Positions 54,770 through 64,000 of a stretch of 64,000 nt of DNA are shown here, in pieces; position 1 is the stretch's first letter; each line of letters opens with the position of its first letter. The position numbers and the translations under genes were made by a program. The DNA is from Dipteris shenzhenensis. Lineage: Eukaryota; Polypodiophyta; Polypodiopsida; Gleicheniales. The stretch lies in NCBI GenBank assembly GCA_047967505.1, contig CM106538.1. The stretch is one strand, 5' to 3'. The notes under the pieces were generated by a model. The model worked only from the letters and a program-made list of their open reading frames with translations. It was not told where the DNA came from and ran no database searches.

Positions 54770-54922
54770 ACTAAACAATCATACGAGTTGCATCTCAAGG
54801 TGGGATCTTAGGTTGCCTAAGAATAAAATAGTAGGTTTTATTTATAACTCAATGATGTTTAGGTGAATTTCAAAGTGGATGTAGGTTAAGCCTTAGAATT
54901 GCTCATTTCTCCTAACATTGCA

Positions 54923-54964
<42 letters not shown>

Positions 54965-55680
54965 TAAATAATAATAATAATAATAGTAATAATGATAGTC
55001 ATAATAATAATAAATAAATGTAAATATAAATATAGCTATATATATATATATATATATATTATATATGGTTTACAACATATTAACCATGGATAAAATCATC
55101 ACATTCCTCCTTTCGAGCAAAACCATATACTTTGTCGAATTCCTCCTTTCAAGAAAACCTTATACTTTTGGTTTCAAAGTGCATCATGTTTCAAACGAGA
55201 TACTAAAAACTATATGTCTATGTATTGTGATACCTGACTACATGGTAGAAGATGTAATAAACATATAGGACCTTAGTACCTTACTGCCCTTTAGGCCTTA
55301 ACATTGCACTCCATATTGATGCAAGCACTGTCGAGCCCTCTGGTTTTCCGCTTCACCGTAACCACACCAGATGATACCGGGATTATGGCTGATGTAACAT
55401 TCCCTTCCCCTTAAGAATGGTTTACATCCTCGAAAACAAAATTGGGAAACCTCCTCTAGAGACTGCTTACCCTTTTCCATGTTGAGCTCTCTTCAAATCT
55501 ATCTTTCCACTTAACCAAACATTCTTGCCATATAGTATGTTGTGTTCTTTTTTCTTGTTTATCTAAAATTATTTATGATTCGTGTGGTAAAGATGCAGGT
55601 TTAATGAGTTCAACTAGGACGTTTATCGAAGTACAGTCTCTCCTCACCAAGGGCACACTGCAAGGGCACACTGATCCATA
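54770..55680. other. Intergenic with microsatellites
   Basis: (TC)n at about 54930-54961, (TAA/TAG)n at 54963-55020 and (TA)n at about 55035-55065. No gene seen. Confidence 0.7.
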
Positions 55681-55691
55681 GAGATGGCATA

Positions 55692-56534
55692 TTGCTTCGC
55701 ACCATCCTTGACCATCACCTCAAGGAAGCAGCCCAATTCCTATCCATAATCTTGGGAATTAAGTACGGCAAAGATCGCTCCCTTCCACTCCGCACATTTG
55801 TTTTGCTGAGTAGGAAGCTAAAACAAGATTGGGTCCAGCACTTCGTCATTTTCTTTACCAAGAAACTCGATGGTTCTTCGGGCCAAAAATGTAAAATTCC
55901 ACACTTATTGGCTATAATCATCAAAAAAGAACTACAAGAAAGAGAAATGACTCTGCCCCAGTCACCAAAACCAATTGAGGAGTTGGACATACCCTTCTCA
56001 CTAGTATGGGAGCCATCACCAACTTCTCTAACTATCACATTGATAAGTGTAGATGCCTTAGCAGAAGTACCTATTCTGGAGGTCGGGACTACGACATTGC
56101 CCCACGAGATGCTACAGCTCGGTGCACAACTGCAACCAATAAGTCTCCACCAATAGCACCAACCTGAGCTCGAGACAAGGTCAGCACTCGAACTGGAGGA
56201 AAGATCGGCACCAGAGCCTAAGACTACATCAGCACTCGAACTGCCCATCGACGCCATGCCAGTCGAGGAGCCACAAGGCGAGCTAGTGCCAGATCTAGTG
56301 CCAGATCAGCAGTACGACTATTGTACACAAGGGACTGGAATGCCATTGGAACAACCTCCCCCAAGTGCTATAGAATCATCAGGATGGCTACATGGGCACC
56401 ACTTGTATCAGCAATATCGCCAGACCTCATCACCGTCTGTCATTCTCCAACATCAAGCTAGCCAAATGATCCAAATGTCAGAACTATTCACTAGCTTGGC
56501 CAAGGAAGAATATGCACATTGCAAGTCGTCGTAG
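55692..56534 (+). pseudogene. Unidentified ORF with one in-frame amber codon
   Basis: A 281-codon frame broken only by TAG at 56154. The first half (LRTILDHHLKEAAQFLSIIL, SLPLRTFVLLSRKLKQDW, VQHFVIFFTKKL) is hydrophobic-helical. The second half is Pro/Glu-rich with repeats of SALELEE/SAPEPK and a Gln-rich tail. The organisation (globular N-terminal segment then acidic Pro-rich linker) is like accessory ORFs carried by plant retroelements, but I cannot assign a family. No start is certain: the frame opens with TTG and extends upstream. Confidence 0.35.
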
Positions 56535-57165
56535 ATCGTTGCATATCCAAGGGCACCACATTTCTTCTAGAAAAGATCTTCTATACATTTTCTATAGTGC
56601 TTTACATACTCCCTTGTCATATTTTATCTAGCTTCTCGACTGGCTACTGCATAGAGTACACTGGAGTCAGGTTGAGCGACTATGCTAACGCATAATGTTG
56701 ATGGTGTCGACTATGATTTCTTTGCAAGCTTTATGTATATTTTTTGAGTCGTAGACATCTATTGGTTACCACTTATTCTGACGCAAGAGTACACGTGAAA
56801 TAAAATGACTTCTCTGATTTATCCTACTTCGGAGCTTGGCATACACTAGCTGCTTCTCATATTAGTGACCAGTTGGAATTACTACAAGCTACTACCATTT
56901 GGACCCTACGTACTTCTCAATAACGACACTACTAGTTGCTTCAAGGGGATCCCAAATCAGAAATCCATTGGCACATTTCTTCATGTATCATTTTATGCAG
57001 TATCACGTTTAGTAGTTATTTCTACAATCGATGGACGTCACGACATGATTGAAGGATGGCCTTGCTCCTTTTTCTACATAAATGAATGATGTTGCAGTTA
57101 TAAGAACCTGCGACACTCTTTATGCCATCCCCAATATACCAGCTCTCCATGCTGTTTATCTCCAT
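56535..57165. other. No gene recognised
   Basis: AT-rich sequence with no supported feature. It might be the missing 5' part of the copia relic that follows, but no LTR or primer site was found. Confidence 0.4.
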
Positions 57166-57169
57166 GCCG

Positions 57170-57950
57170 ATTTGAAGGAATCAAAATTTTGATGGAGGCA
57201 AGCAAGGACGACTTCAGCAAGTTGGAGAAGTCTGCATGGCAGCTTGTAGTCCGACTCTATTTCATGGAGAAAGGTCTTTGGCAAGTGTTTGTAGAGGCAT
57301 AGAGAAGAAGCCGAGCAACAACCAAGGGAGCGAGAAGATCTAGCTATGGGAAGCAAAGAGCGATGAGGCCCTAGGCATCCTTGGAAGAACCTTGGGAAGC
57401 AGATACAACTACCATCTCGATTTGACAAAGCTGGCAAGCAAGAATTGGATAGCCTTGGAGACAATCTTTGGTCCAAGACTGAAGAACTCAAAGGTAATGC
57501 TCAAGCAGGAGTTTTTTTGCCCTAAAGTTGATTAGAGACATCAAGCTAGGTGAGCATCTCCATGAGCCCTGTTCTATCACCAAGCAATTGATAGATCTTG
57601 AAGTTCGAGTAGATGATGATGATTCAAAGGCTATACTTCTTTCTAGTCTTTCCTGTGCCTATGATGAGATTGTAAAAGTGCTTTGCATTAGCAGTGATAT
57701 GAGTCTCAACGAGATGATATCCACTTTGCTAGATGAAGACAAGAGACAAGAAACTCAACCTTATGAGAAGGCCTATCTATTTAAGGGCAAGTTTCAACAG
57801 TTTCATTGTAGTTATTGTGGCAAGAACAATCATTCAGAGAAGTTTTGCAATGAGAAGAAGAAAAACATGACAAATCTGGTTGAAGAGAGAACTCCATCAA
57901 CAAATGAAGAATCAAACTTTGTGGTAGAAGATAAAGACTATGCTTTTTGA
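57170..57950 (+). pseudogene. Copia family-D gag relic with zinc knuckle
   Basis: The N-terminal part is split between frames (DDFSKLEKSAWQLVVRLYFM, EKGLWQVF near 57210-57290, the UBN2-type gag opening). The C-terminal part is a clean 140-codon frame 57528-57950 (KQLIDLEVRVDDDDSKAILL, SLNEMISTLLDEDKR) ending in the knuckle CSYCGKNNHSEKFC (57807-57848) and a stop. Only about 290 bp of non-coding DNA follow before the polypurine tract, so there is no protease, integrase or reverse transcriptase. The element is gag-only, by design or deletion. Confidence 0.85.
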
Positions 57951-58244
57951 GCACTTTGTCCTTTGAAATTTTATTTACCATCACTTGGTCAATTTTGAGG
58001 TTCTTTGCCTGGAGTAGTACTCCAAAAAGAATGTTATGTGTTTTTTCTTTTGTAAATCACCTCAGGTCACCATATGATGTAGGCTATGTGATATGTGTTT
58101 GGTGTATCCCATTTTTGTAAACCTTGACCCTTGGGCATCTTTGCTAGCATGAGATCCTAGCCATAGATTTATTCTTGACCATCATGAGATGGCATGAGAA
58201 ACTATGTGACTAGATGTATCCTTGACATAGCAAGAGGCAAACTC

Positions 58245-58257
58245 TTGAGGGGGGATA
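58245..58257 (+). promoter_or_regulatory. Polypurine tract of copia element D
   Basis: TTGAGGGGGGATA immediately before the 3' LTR start TGCTAGGATAAATG. Confidence 0.85.
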
Positions 58258-58597
58258 TGCTAGGATAAATGTGATCAAGGGCTTGCTCTAAGGTGCATGT
58301 GTGCATCTAGAAGAGTCAGTGTGTGTGTAGTAGAAGCACACCTAGTGCTATGAGGTGTCAGACCATGAGCTAAGTGATGATGTAAGTACAAGGCCCCCCC
58401 CACATGGGAGGTTCCTTTGATTTAGGTAGTTCCTATGATGTAGGGGCTGATTGCCACTGATGTAGGGGAGGTGCCTATGATCTAGGACACCTTCCTCTCC
58501 ACTTTATATAAGGGAGGTTCTCCCTTCATTTCAATACACATCATTTTGGATTCAGTTGTGCTCTTCCCTTGTTTCATCATGAATCTCTTAAAAAACA
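58258..58597 (+). mobile_element. Ty1-copia 3' LTR, family D
   Basis: About 340 bp matching 32999-33373 (GATCAAGGGCTTGCTCT, GATGATGTAAG, CACATGGGAGGTTCCTTTGA, TAGGGGCTGATTGCCACT). Plus-strand TATA (TTTATATAAGGG, about 58502). The right end (CA near 58596) is approximate. Confidence 0.85.
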
Positions 58598-58839
58598 TAT
58601 GAAACTTTTAGTCAATTTCGGTCTCAAAATTGTAGCTCCTCGCAGGTTTTATTGATTCCAATCCTTTGGCAATGGACCTCAATTATAAACAAAAAAAGCA
58701 TATCCACACATGATTGGTTCATTGTGCCAAGTCACTATAGTCTATATTGATTATTTCACCCAAGCCAAGAAATTTTTTTCTTCAAAAATCTAATGATTTA
58801 TCTGCATTGTAAAATTTTTCATTTTACATATAAGGTTAT

Positions 58840-59220
58840 GGAGAATGCCACTAGTGCCTTTCTCTATATCCTCATTGGGAGGAGAGAATACTACTAGTGC
58901 CTCCCCCCATGTCCCAAAAGAAATGTACAATGCATGATCTGAAAGCATAGATATTGTATTACTTTGGTCCAATAGATTTGTAAAAGGCACCCAAATCCAA
59001 ACTTTGGTAGCATAGTTAATACTATACAATTTTTAATCTCTGTAATGCTTTCAACTAACATAGATTCAAGAAAGGAACATAATAGTATTACCATTTCTAC
59101 ATAACCACAAAGAGAGAATGGCACTAGTGCCATTCTCCATATGAGGTCACATAAAATGCTAATAGTACCTCTTACGTATAACTCGACATAGGGAGAATGA
59201 CACTAGTACCATTCCCCATG
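58840..59220. repeat. Four iterated ACTAGT-centred palindromes
   Basis: Perfect 24-bp palindrome GAGAATGGCACTAGTGCCAT (continuing TCTC) at 59114-59137. Imperfect relatives are near 58841-58865, 58880-58905 and 59190-59217, each within GGAGAATGxCACTAGTxCC context. Confidence 0.8.
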
Positions 59221-60489
59221 TCATTATGTCACACAATTTTATCATACCTAATGTTTAATCTCTTTAATATAATGAGAGTATGTGCAATCAAGAGAATCCA
59301 TAAAAGTCATATTATTTTGAAACTGAATACACAAGGCATAAATGAGTAGCTAAAGACCTTGCTCCAAATCTTCCAATGTAATCTTTGGGATAGCTTCAAG
59401 GTCTGCTTCAGTTAAAGGTCATAAGTCTTCAATGTGATGCTCACCCTCTTTAATTCCTTCATCGATAGGTGAATCAGCTCTATGTGTTTCAAGAGGCCTC
59501 TTAGTGCTAGACCAAATCTTAATATGGGGATTATTTGATGCATGTGCCACACACATAGCCTCGATCTATGTCACCTGTTGGGATGTCTTCACCAGTGAGA
59601 TCACTTTTCTTTTGCTTGACAATGCTTGTAATGCCACACATCCATTAGTAAAGACGTTAACAACAACTTCATGTTCCCTACTACAATAGCACCTGATGCA
59701 CTCCTTGATGATGCCATGCTTCACAACCACCTCTTTTTCATACTCATCATCCTCATCGGAATAAAGAATATTGTCCTCAATTATTGTGTATGGCCTTGTG
59801 TTTTCTAACATGTGCTCAAATCCATCAAACCGAGGCAGTCGATAGAGCGAGCGAGGAAAAGCGAGCGGGCCCAAAAAAGCGAGCGAGCTTTTCTACAATT
59901 TCCTTATCGAGGTACTCAACATAGCTTTGTGGAAACCACTATTTGGGAAGATTCTCGAAAATAAAACTTATGTTACTATGTGTAACTATACCAATATTGC
60001 GAATTATAGTCTACCTTAACTTCCAATTGGAGCCATACTCACATTATGCAACAATAATATGTGGGTTTGAAAGAAACCAAATTTCCACTCCAAAGCGGAT
60101 TCCATTACTGATACAACAAATCTTTTGCATTTGAAATGGGTCTTATTATCAAACTCCTTCATTAATCAAAACAAATGTGTTGCTTGATATGTTGAACTTA
60201 GTAACGTAAACATCACTTCACCCATATGCGGGGAAAAAAAATTGTCTGTAGACTTCATAGCATGGGATTGCATCAACACTTATAACATTCAAAATGGTTC
60301 TTCTTATTAAAAGTGTTATCAACCATGAAAGAAAATGTTTAAAAATAGTTCACCCGTATGTTGAAAAACCCAAGTGTCATTTATGACATTCAAAATTGTT
60401 CTTGCAACCATCCTGTAGTTCCTAGAGATTTTGCCCATACTTCCAACCCCTTCCCTTCAACCACTAAGAGGTATCTAATAGTTTTATAG

Positions 60490-60595
60490 AACACTTGAGA
60501 TATCATCACCTCCTAATACAAAACCATTATTACTATTTGTAGAACACTTGAGATATCATCACCTCTTAATACAAGACCATTCTTACTATTTGTAG
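60490..60595 (+). repeat. 53-bp tandem duplication
   Basis: AACACTTGAGATATCATCAC units at 60490-60542 and 60543-60595, differing at a few bases. Confidence 0.9.
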
Positions 60596-61754
60596 AACAG
60601 AAATTATAATGTGCCTCCCAACTCTTATGCATTCCAGCTCCTCATGTTTGACAAGAATGCAAACAATAATGAAATCACATTATCTTTAGTTTCAAAGTAA
60701 GCAAAGCACCAAAAATAAATACAAACATATTGGATGAGGAATAAATAGGTATAGATATAGATAGACCTATATATATGCATTCATAGATATAATGATGATT
60801 AAAGTTGGATGGTCGTAATAATATTATGTGTACTATCATTGGGAATAGGACTACTATTGGAAATATTGTATGTAGTAGTAGGAGAACTACCATTAAGGAA
60901 CACTCAAATAAAATTACTAATGGTGGTGATAAAACTACCACTAGTAGTTTGGTAATTACCCCTAACATCTACAACAAATATTTGATGGGTAGCTAGTATT
61001 AGGTCAAAAGGCCCCAATTGTGCTATTATAATGGACTAAAAAAGGGAGTGCTATAGCATCACCTAAGGGTCACGTTTTATCCATGAAAGAAACAAGTTGG
61101 TGCAACCTAGGTCATACAGATCTAGGTCATGTGGAGTGGTTCGCATCTCTTTCCTTGACAAAAAAGTTACACTACCTTTGATAGTAACTACAAAGATTGC
61201 TGCCATAGTGCCGTAGAGTAGCCCCTAGGTTGCACCATCATCCTTTTTTGCTTTTGAGCCATTAAGTTTGATCCACTGATTTTATGTAGAATTATTCTAC
61301 TATATGTTCACATGTCCTTAATAGGATCCTGATATAATCCCTTCCATTGTAAGTACTTTTACTTTAAGTTTCACATATCCTTAACAAACCACTAGACTTC
61401 AACACAGATTCATTCTTATGTTTCAAGCCTCAAACTCAAACACCCTTGTAAAAGGGATAATGTATTAAAGCTACATTCAATCCATCAAATCTTTGAATAA
61501 TAGTTCTATTGAAAATTCATGTATCATCAATAGGATTTCATCCATTATATGTTCATTTGTCTTTAATAGTATGTCTAAAAATTCATGTATCTTCAATATT
61601 ATTTCTCTCATGTGTTCCAATATCTTCAAAAGGATACCTTTATTTATGTCCAAACTTGAGCATTGATTTGTATTTATCAAACACAATTTCACTCCACCTA
61701 TTCTTTAAAATGAAATTTTTTTGCCAAAAGTGGGGCATTAACTATCCATTCTAG

Positions 61755-62170
61755 AAGTTCAAGATGAAGACCATCCTAAGCGCATATGAGCTTTGGGATA
61801 CTGCTACCGGGGTGGACGTGAAGCCGGTTGCGATACCGAATCCAGCCAATACAGGACAACAGATAGTATCAGCTACGGATGAGATTCTCGCGTGGACAAG
61901 AAGAAATGCAGATGTGTGTCTTCTGTTGTCTGCAGTGTAAGTGATTCTGTCATGGCGTTAATTCAACATGTCACCACAGTGGAGGATGCATGGACGGTCT
62001 TGAAAAATCAGTACGAGATCACGAATAAGACATGGATTCAAAATCTGGAGACTCAACTCATGAACGAGAAACTGTCTGAGTCTGAAACGACAGAGAATGT
62101 AAGGTCTTTCCACATATTCTTAAGAATGAAAATTTTGGCCTTATGTTGGCAAGTCTATGGAATGAGGTAA
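61755..62170 (+). pseudogene. Copia family-A gag relic (UBN2)
   Basis: Starts MKTILSAYELWDTATGVDVK at about 61761, the same opening as 13971 on the minus strand. It then shifts frame and continues as SVSDSVMALIQHVTTVEDAW, TVLKNQYEITNKT and RIQNLETQL-like coding (61892-62170). These are the UBN2-type gag blocks SDS...I....TA.EAW..L...Y. It ends at LCWQVYGMR and TGA, without a knuckle. The initiator-type leader before it matches the leader at 14115-13971 only near the ATG. Confidence 0.85.
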
Positions 62171-62523
62171 GGCCAAAGTCTCTGGTACGGTGCATTAGGT
62201 CTTGATTAATTCTTCTTTAGGCTTAAATATTTAATGCATTAACTTCACGACTATTATTTATGCTTGAACTTGTAATGTATTAATTTCATGACTTAGGATT
62301 TTATGAAGTTATATCTAAAATGTCCCAAATTTAATGGAAATTAATATCCTACATAACACAACAAAGTATTATCATATCCTTTCCCAAAATCAATGCTACC
62401 TAGCAACTCTCCTGGCATTTTCACTGCCTTGCATTTGAGTTAGCTATGATGAAAAATGTTGCCTGCCTTTGGAATCTCTTAGAGTTACCGTTAGCATGAT
62501 CTAATTTCATGTACCCCAAAACT

Positions 62524-63015
62524 TGAGACTTGGAGATTCCCATATCACACCAGCGGTAGCTATCTTGTCCACTCTCAATGCTAGTAAGAGCTAGGCCCCA
62601 TAGACCGATAAAAGAAGTCCTTTTAGAGGTTCAATTTTTTCCCTCCGTCTTCTGCAGGCCCCATGATAAAATAGGATATATTCATCACCCTATATTTAAT
62701 GCAAGAATTGACACAACTTTTTTGGACTTGACTATGTAGTTTACATCTCAAACTTGGTGCTAAAATTGTAGACTGGGAGATTCCCATATCACACCAACGG
62801 TAGCTATCTTGTCCACTCTCAAGACTAGTAAGAGACGGTCCCCATAGACCGGTAAAAGAAGTCTTTTTGGAGGTTCAATTTTTTGCATCCGTCTTCTCCG
62901 GTCCCATGACGGAATAGGATATATTCACCACCCTACATTTAATGCAAGAATTGAAAACTTTTTTTCGACATGACTATGCAGCTTACATCCCAAAATTGGT
63001 GCTAAAATTGCATAC
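62524..63015 (+). repeat. 244-bp tandem duplication
   Basis: GGAGATTCCCATATCACACC recurs at 62532 and 62776, and the following about 240 bp match closely (GGTAGCTATCTTGTCCACTC, CATAGACCG, TAATGCAAGAATTGA). Confidence 0.9.
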
Positions 63016-63235
63016 CAGGCATCTCCATTTGCCGGGGTGGTGTCCCTAGCAACCCCTTGGACTTGCTCTATTTGTCTAGTTGTGTCTCTCCACAAAAATC
63101 GGAGTGGAGCCTATTTTCCCCATCTAGTAAAACTATATGCATCAATATGTATGTATGTATGCATGCATGCATGCATCCATGTATGTATGTACACACACAC
63201 ACACATGTATGTATGTATGTGTACTAAAACTACTA

Positions 63236-63420
63236 AAACTATATGCATCAAATAATGTTGTTGATCAATTTTTGGCATACCCCACCAAAATCAAGACCCC
63301 CATTGCAAAGAAAGGTAAGGAACACAAGTGCTTGTTCTTATGCTCATGAGACAACAAAATGCAAGACATAGGCAACCAATGGGGTCTTACTTTTGATGTT
63401 TGTATGTATGTATGTATATA
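63236..63420 (+). repeat. Direct repeat Z, copy 1, ending in TATG microsatellite
   Basis: Near-identical to 63657-63845 (GTTGTTGATCAATTTTTGGC, GTGCTTGTTCTTATGCTCAT, AATGGGGTCTTACTTTTGAT), at 421-bp spacing. Open frames on either strand are shadows. Confidence 0.9.
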
Positions 63421-63496
63421 TGTATGTACATACATACATGCATACATATGTTGCCAATGGGGTCCTAGTTTTGAGGCCTAAATGCATGAAATAGAC

Positions 63497-63512
63497 AGCG
63501 CGTTAACGCGCT
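63497..63512. repeat. 16-bp perfect palindrome AGCGCGTTAACGCGCT
   Basis: GC/CpG-rich in an AT-rich setting, and its own reverse complement. Confidence 0.85.
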
Positions 63513-63615
63513 CCCTATTTTAGGAATTTAGGCCCTAAAAGTAGTACCCCGTATCTTTGGACGTGCATATCCAAATGGGGTCATGTCATATATCAAATAG
63601 AATCCATGGCAAGAT

Positions 63616-63871
63616 CCAATTTAGATGGTTTTCATGTCCATTTTCTCCATCAACTAAAACTATATTCATCAAATTATGTTGTTGATCAATTTTTGGCATA
63701 CCCCCCAAAAATCAAGACTCCCATTGCAAAGAAAGGTAAAGAACACAAGTGCTTGTTCTTATGCTCATGAGACAACAAAATGCATGACATGGGAAACCAA
63801 TGGGGTCTTACTTTTGATGTTTGTATGTATGTATGTATGTATATATATGCAGGTACATACATACATACATC

Positions 63872-63907
<36 letters not shown>

Positions 63908-64000
63908 TATGTTGATGCATATATGTATATATTGATGTATATATTGATGCATACAATTTTGATATATGGAGAAAATAGACATGAAAATCATCTAAATTGG
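63616..64000. repeat. Fold-back structure with 33-bp inverted arms
   Basis: Arms 63616-63648 and 63968-64000 are inverted copies with 31 of 33 bases matching. They enclose about 320 bp that include repeat Z copy 2 (63657-63845) and a TATG microsatellite. The window ends exactly at the right arm, so the arms may be longer. Confidence 0.8.

Larger units (their letters stand above)
58598..61750. other. About 3.1 kb without recognisable gene
   Basis: AT-rich. It contains palindromic ACTAGT repeats (58840-59220), a 53-bp tandem duplication (60490-60595) and iterated ACTACCA/GTAGTA phrases near 60830-60960. A 102-codon minus-strand frame at 59566-59874 (acidic ILYSDEDDEYEKEVVVKHG) is too weak to call a gene. 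Confidence 0.45.

Noticed and set aside
1-64000. CRISPR arrays, bacterial operons, tRNA or rRNA genes
   Set aside because: No direct-repeat/spacer pattern, ribosome-binding sites or recognisable structural RNA genes; the window is eukaryotic nuclear DNA.

Overview
This is nuclear DNA of a land plant, AT-rich and dominated by decayed transposable elements and simple repeats. The plant calls rest on an AP2/ERF transcription factor gene, plant-type Ty1-copia and Ty3-gypsy LTR retrotransposons primed with the initiator tRNA-Met sequence TGGTATCAGAGC, plant-style Helitron, CACTA and hAT transposons, a receptor-like-kinase fragment, and degenerate CCCTAAA (plant telomere-type) repeats. The species cannot be fixed from the sequence. 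A seed-free plant or another large, repeat-rich plant genome would fit. A 100-N assembly gap lies at 34091-34190.

Layout. 1-10.6 kb: a copia LTR (family A) inside a duplicated block (copies at 1-1330 and 9454-10574), a minus-strand gypsy relic (RT, protease, gag, LTR) at 1.7-6.1 kb, a 313-372 bp tandem repeat array at 6.2-7.56 kb ending in a large palindrome, and a CACTA transposase relic at 7.7-9.0 kb. 11-15 kb: LTR and RNase H fragments and the 5' end of a family-A copia element (gag start, primer site, full LTR). 15.2-18.8 kb: a nearly full-length but broken Helitron Rep-helicase. 19.8-25 kb: microsatellites and a pile-up of at least four truncated retroelements. 25-36 kb: long homopurine/homopyrimidine tracts in repeated, partly inverted units, an unidentified transposon ORF relic, interstitial telomere-like repeats, and about 3.2 kb of a 182-bp tandem satellite into which a family-D copia element has inserted.

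38.9-45.1 kb holds the best material. A complete intronless DREB-like AP2/ERF gene (minus strand) has a perfect heat-shock element about 190 bp upstream of its ATG. About 600 bp upstream of the ATG sits a structurally complete hAT transposon (40324-45078) with matching terminal inverted repeats, a perfect 8-bp target duplication (CATGCAAC) and an uninterrupted 767-codon transposase retaining the putative D/D/E residues. Between its left end and the transposase lies 2.2 kb that includes receptor-like-kinase exon fragments, apparently captured host sequence. This gene-carrying, possibly still active hAT in the distal promoter of a stress-type regulator is the most interesting object in the window.

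45-64 kb: long stretches without recognisable genes, an exon-like orphan coding segment at 51.7 kb, a gypsy integrase relic with only two stop codons (53.5-54.7 kb), an unidentified ORF with one amber stop (55.7-56.5 kb), a gag-only copia relic with its PPT and 3' LTR (57.2-58.6 kb), a copia gag (61.8-62.2 kb), and several tandem, palindromic and fold-back repeats up to the window end. Only the AP2/ERF gene and the hAT transposase look like intact protein genes.
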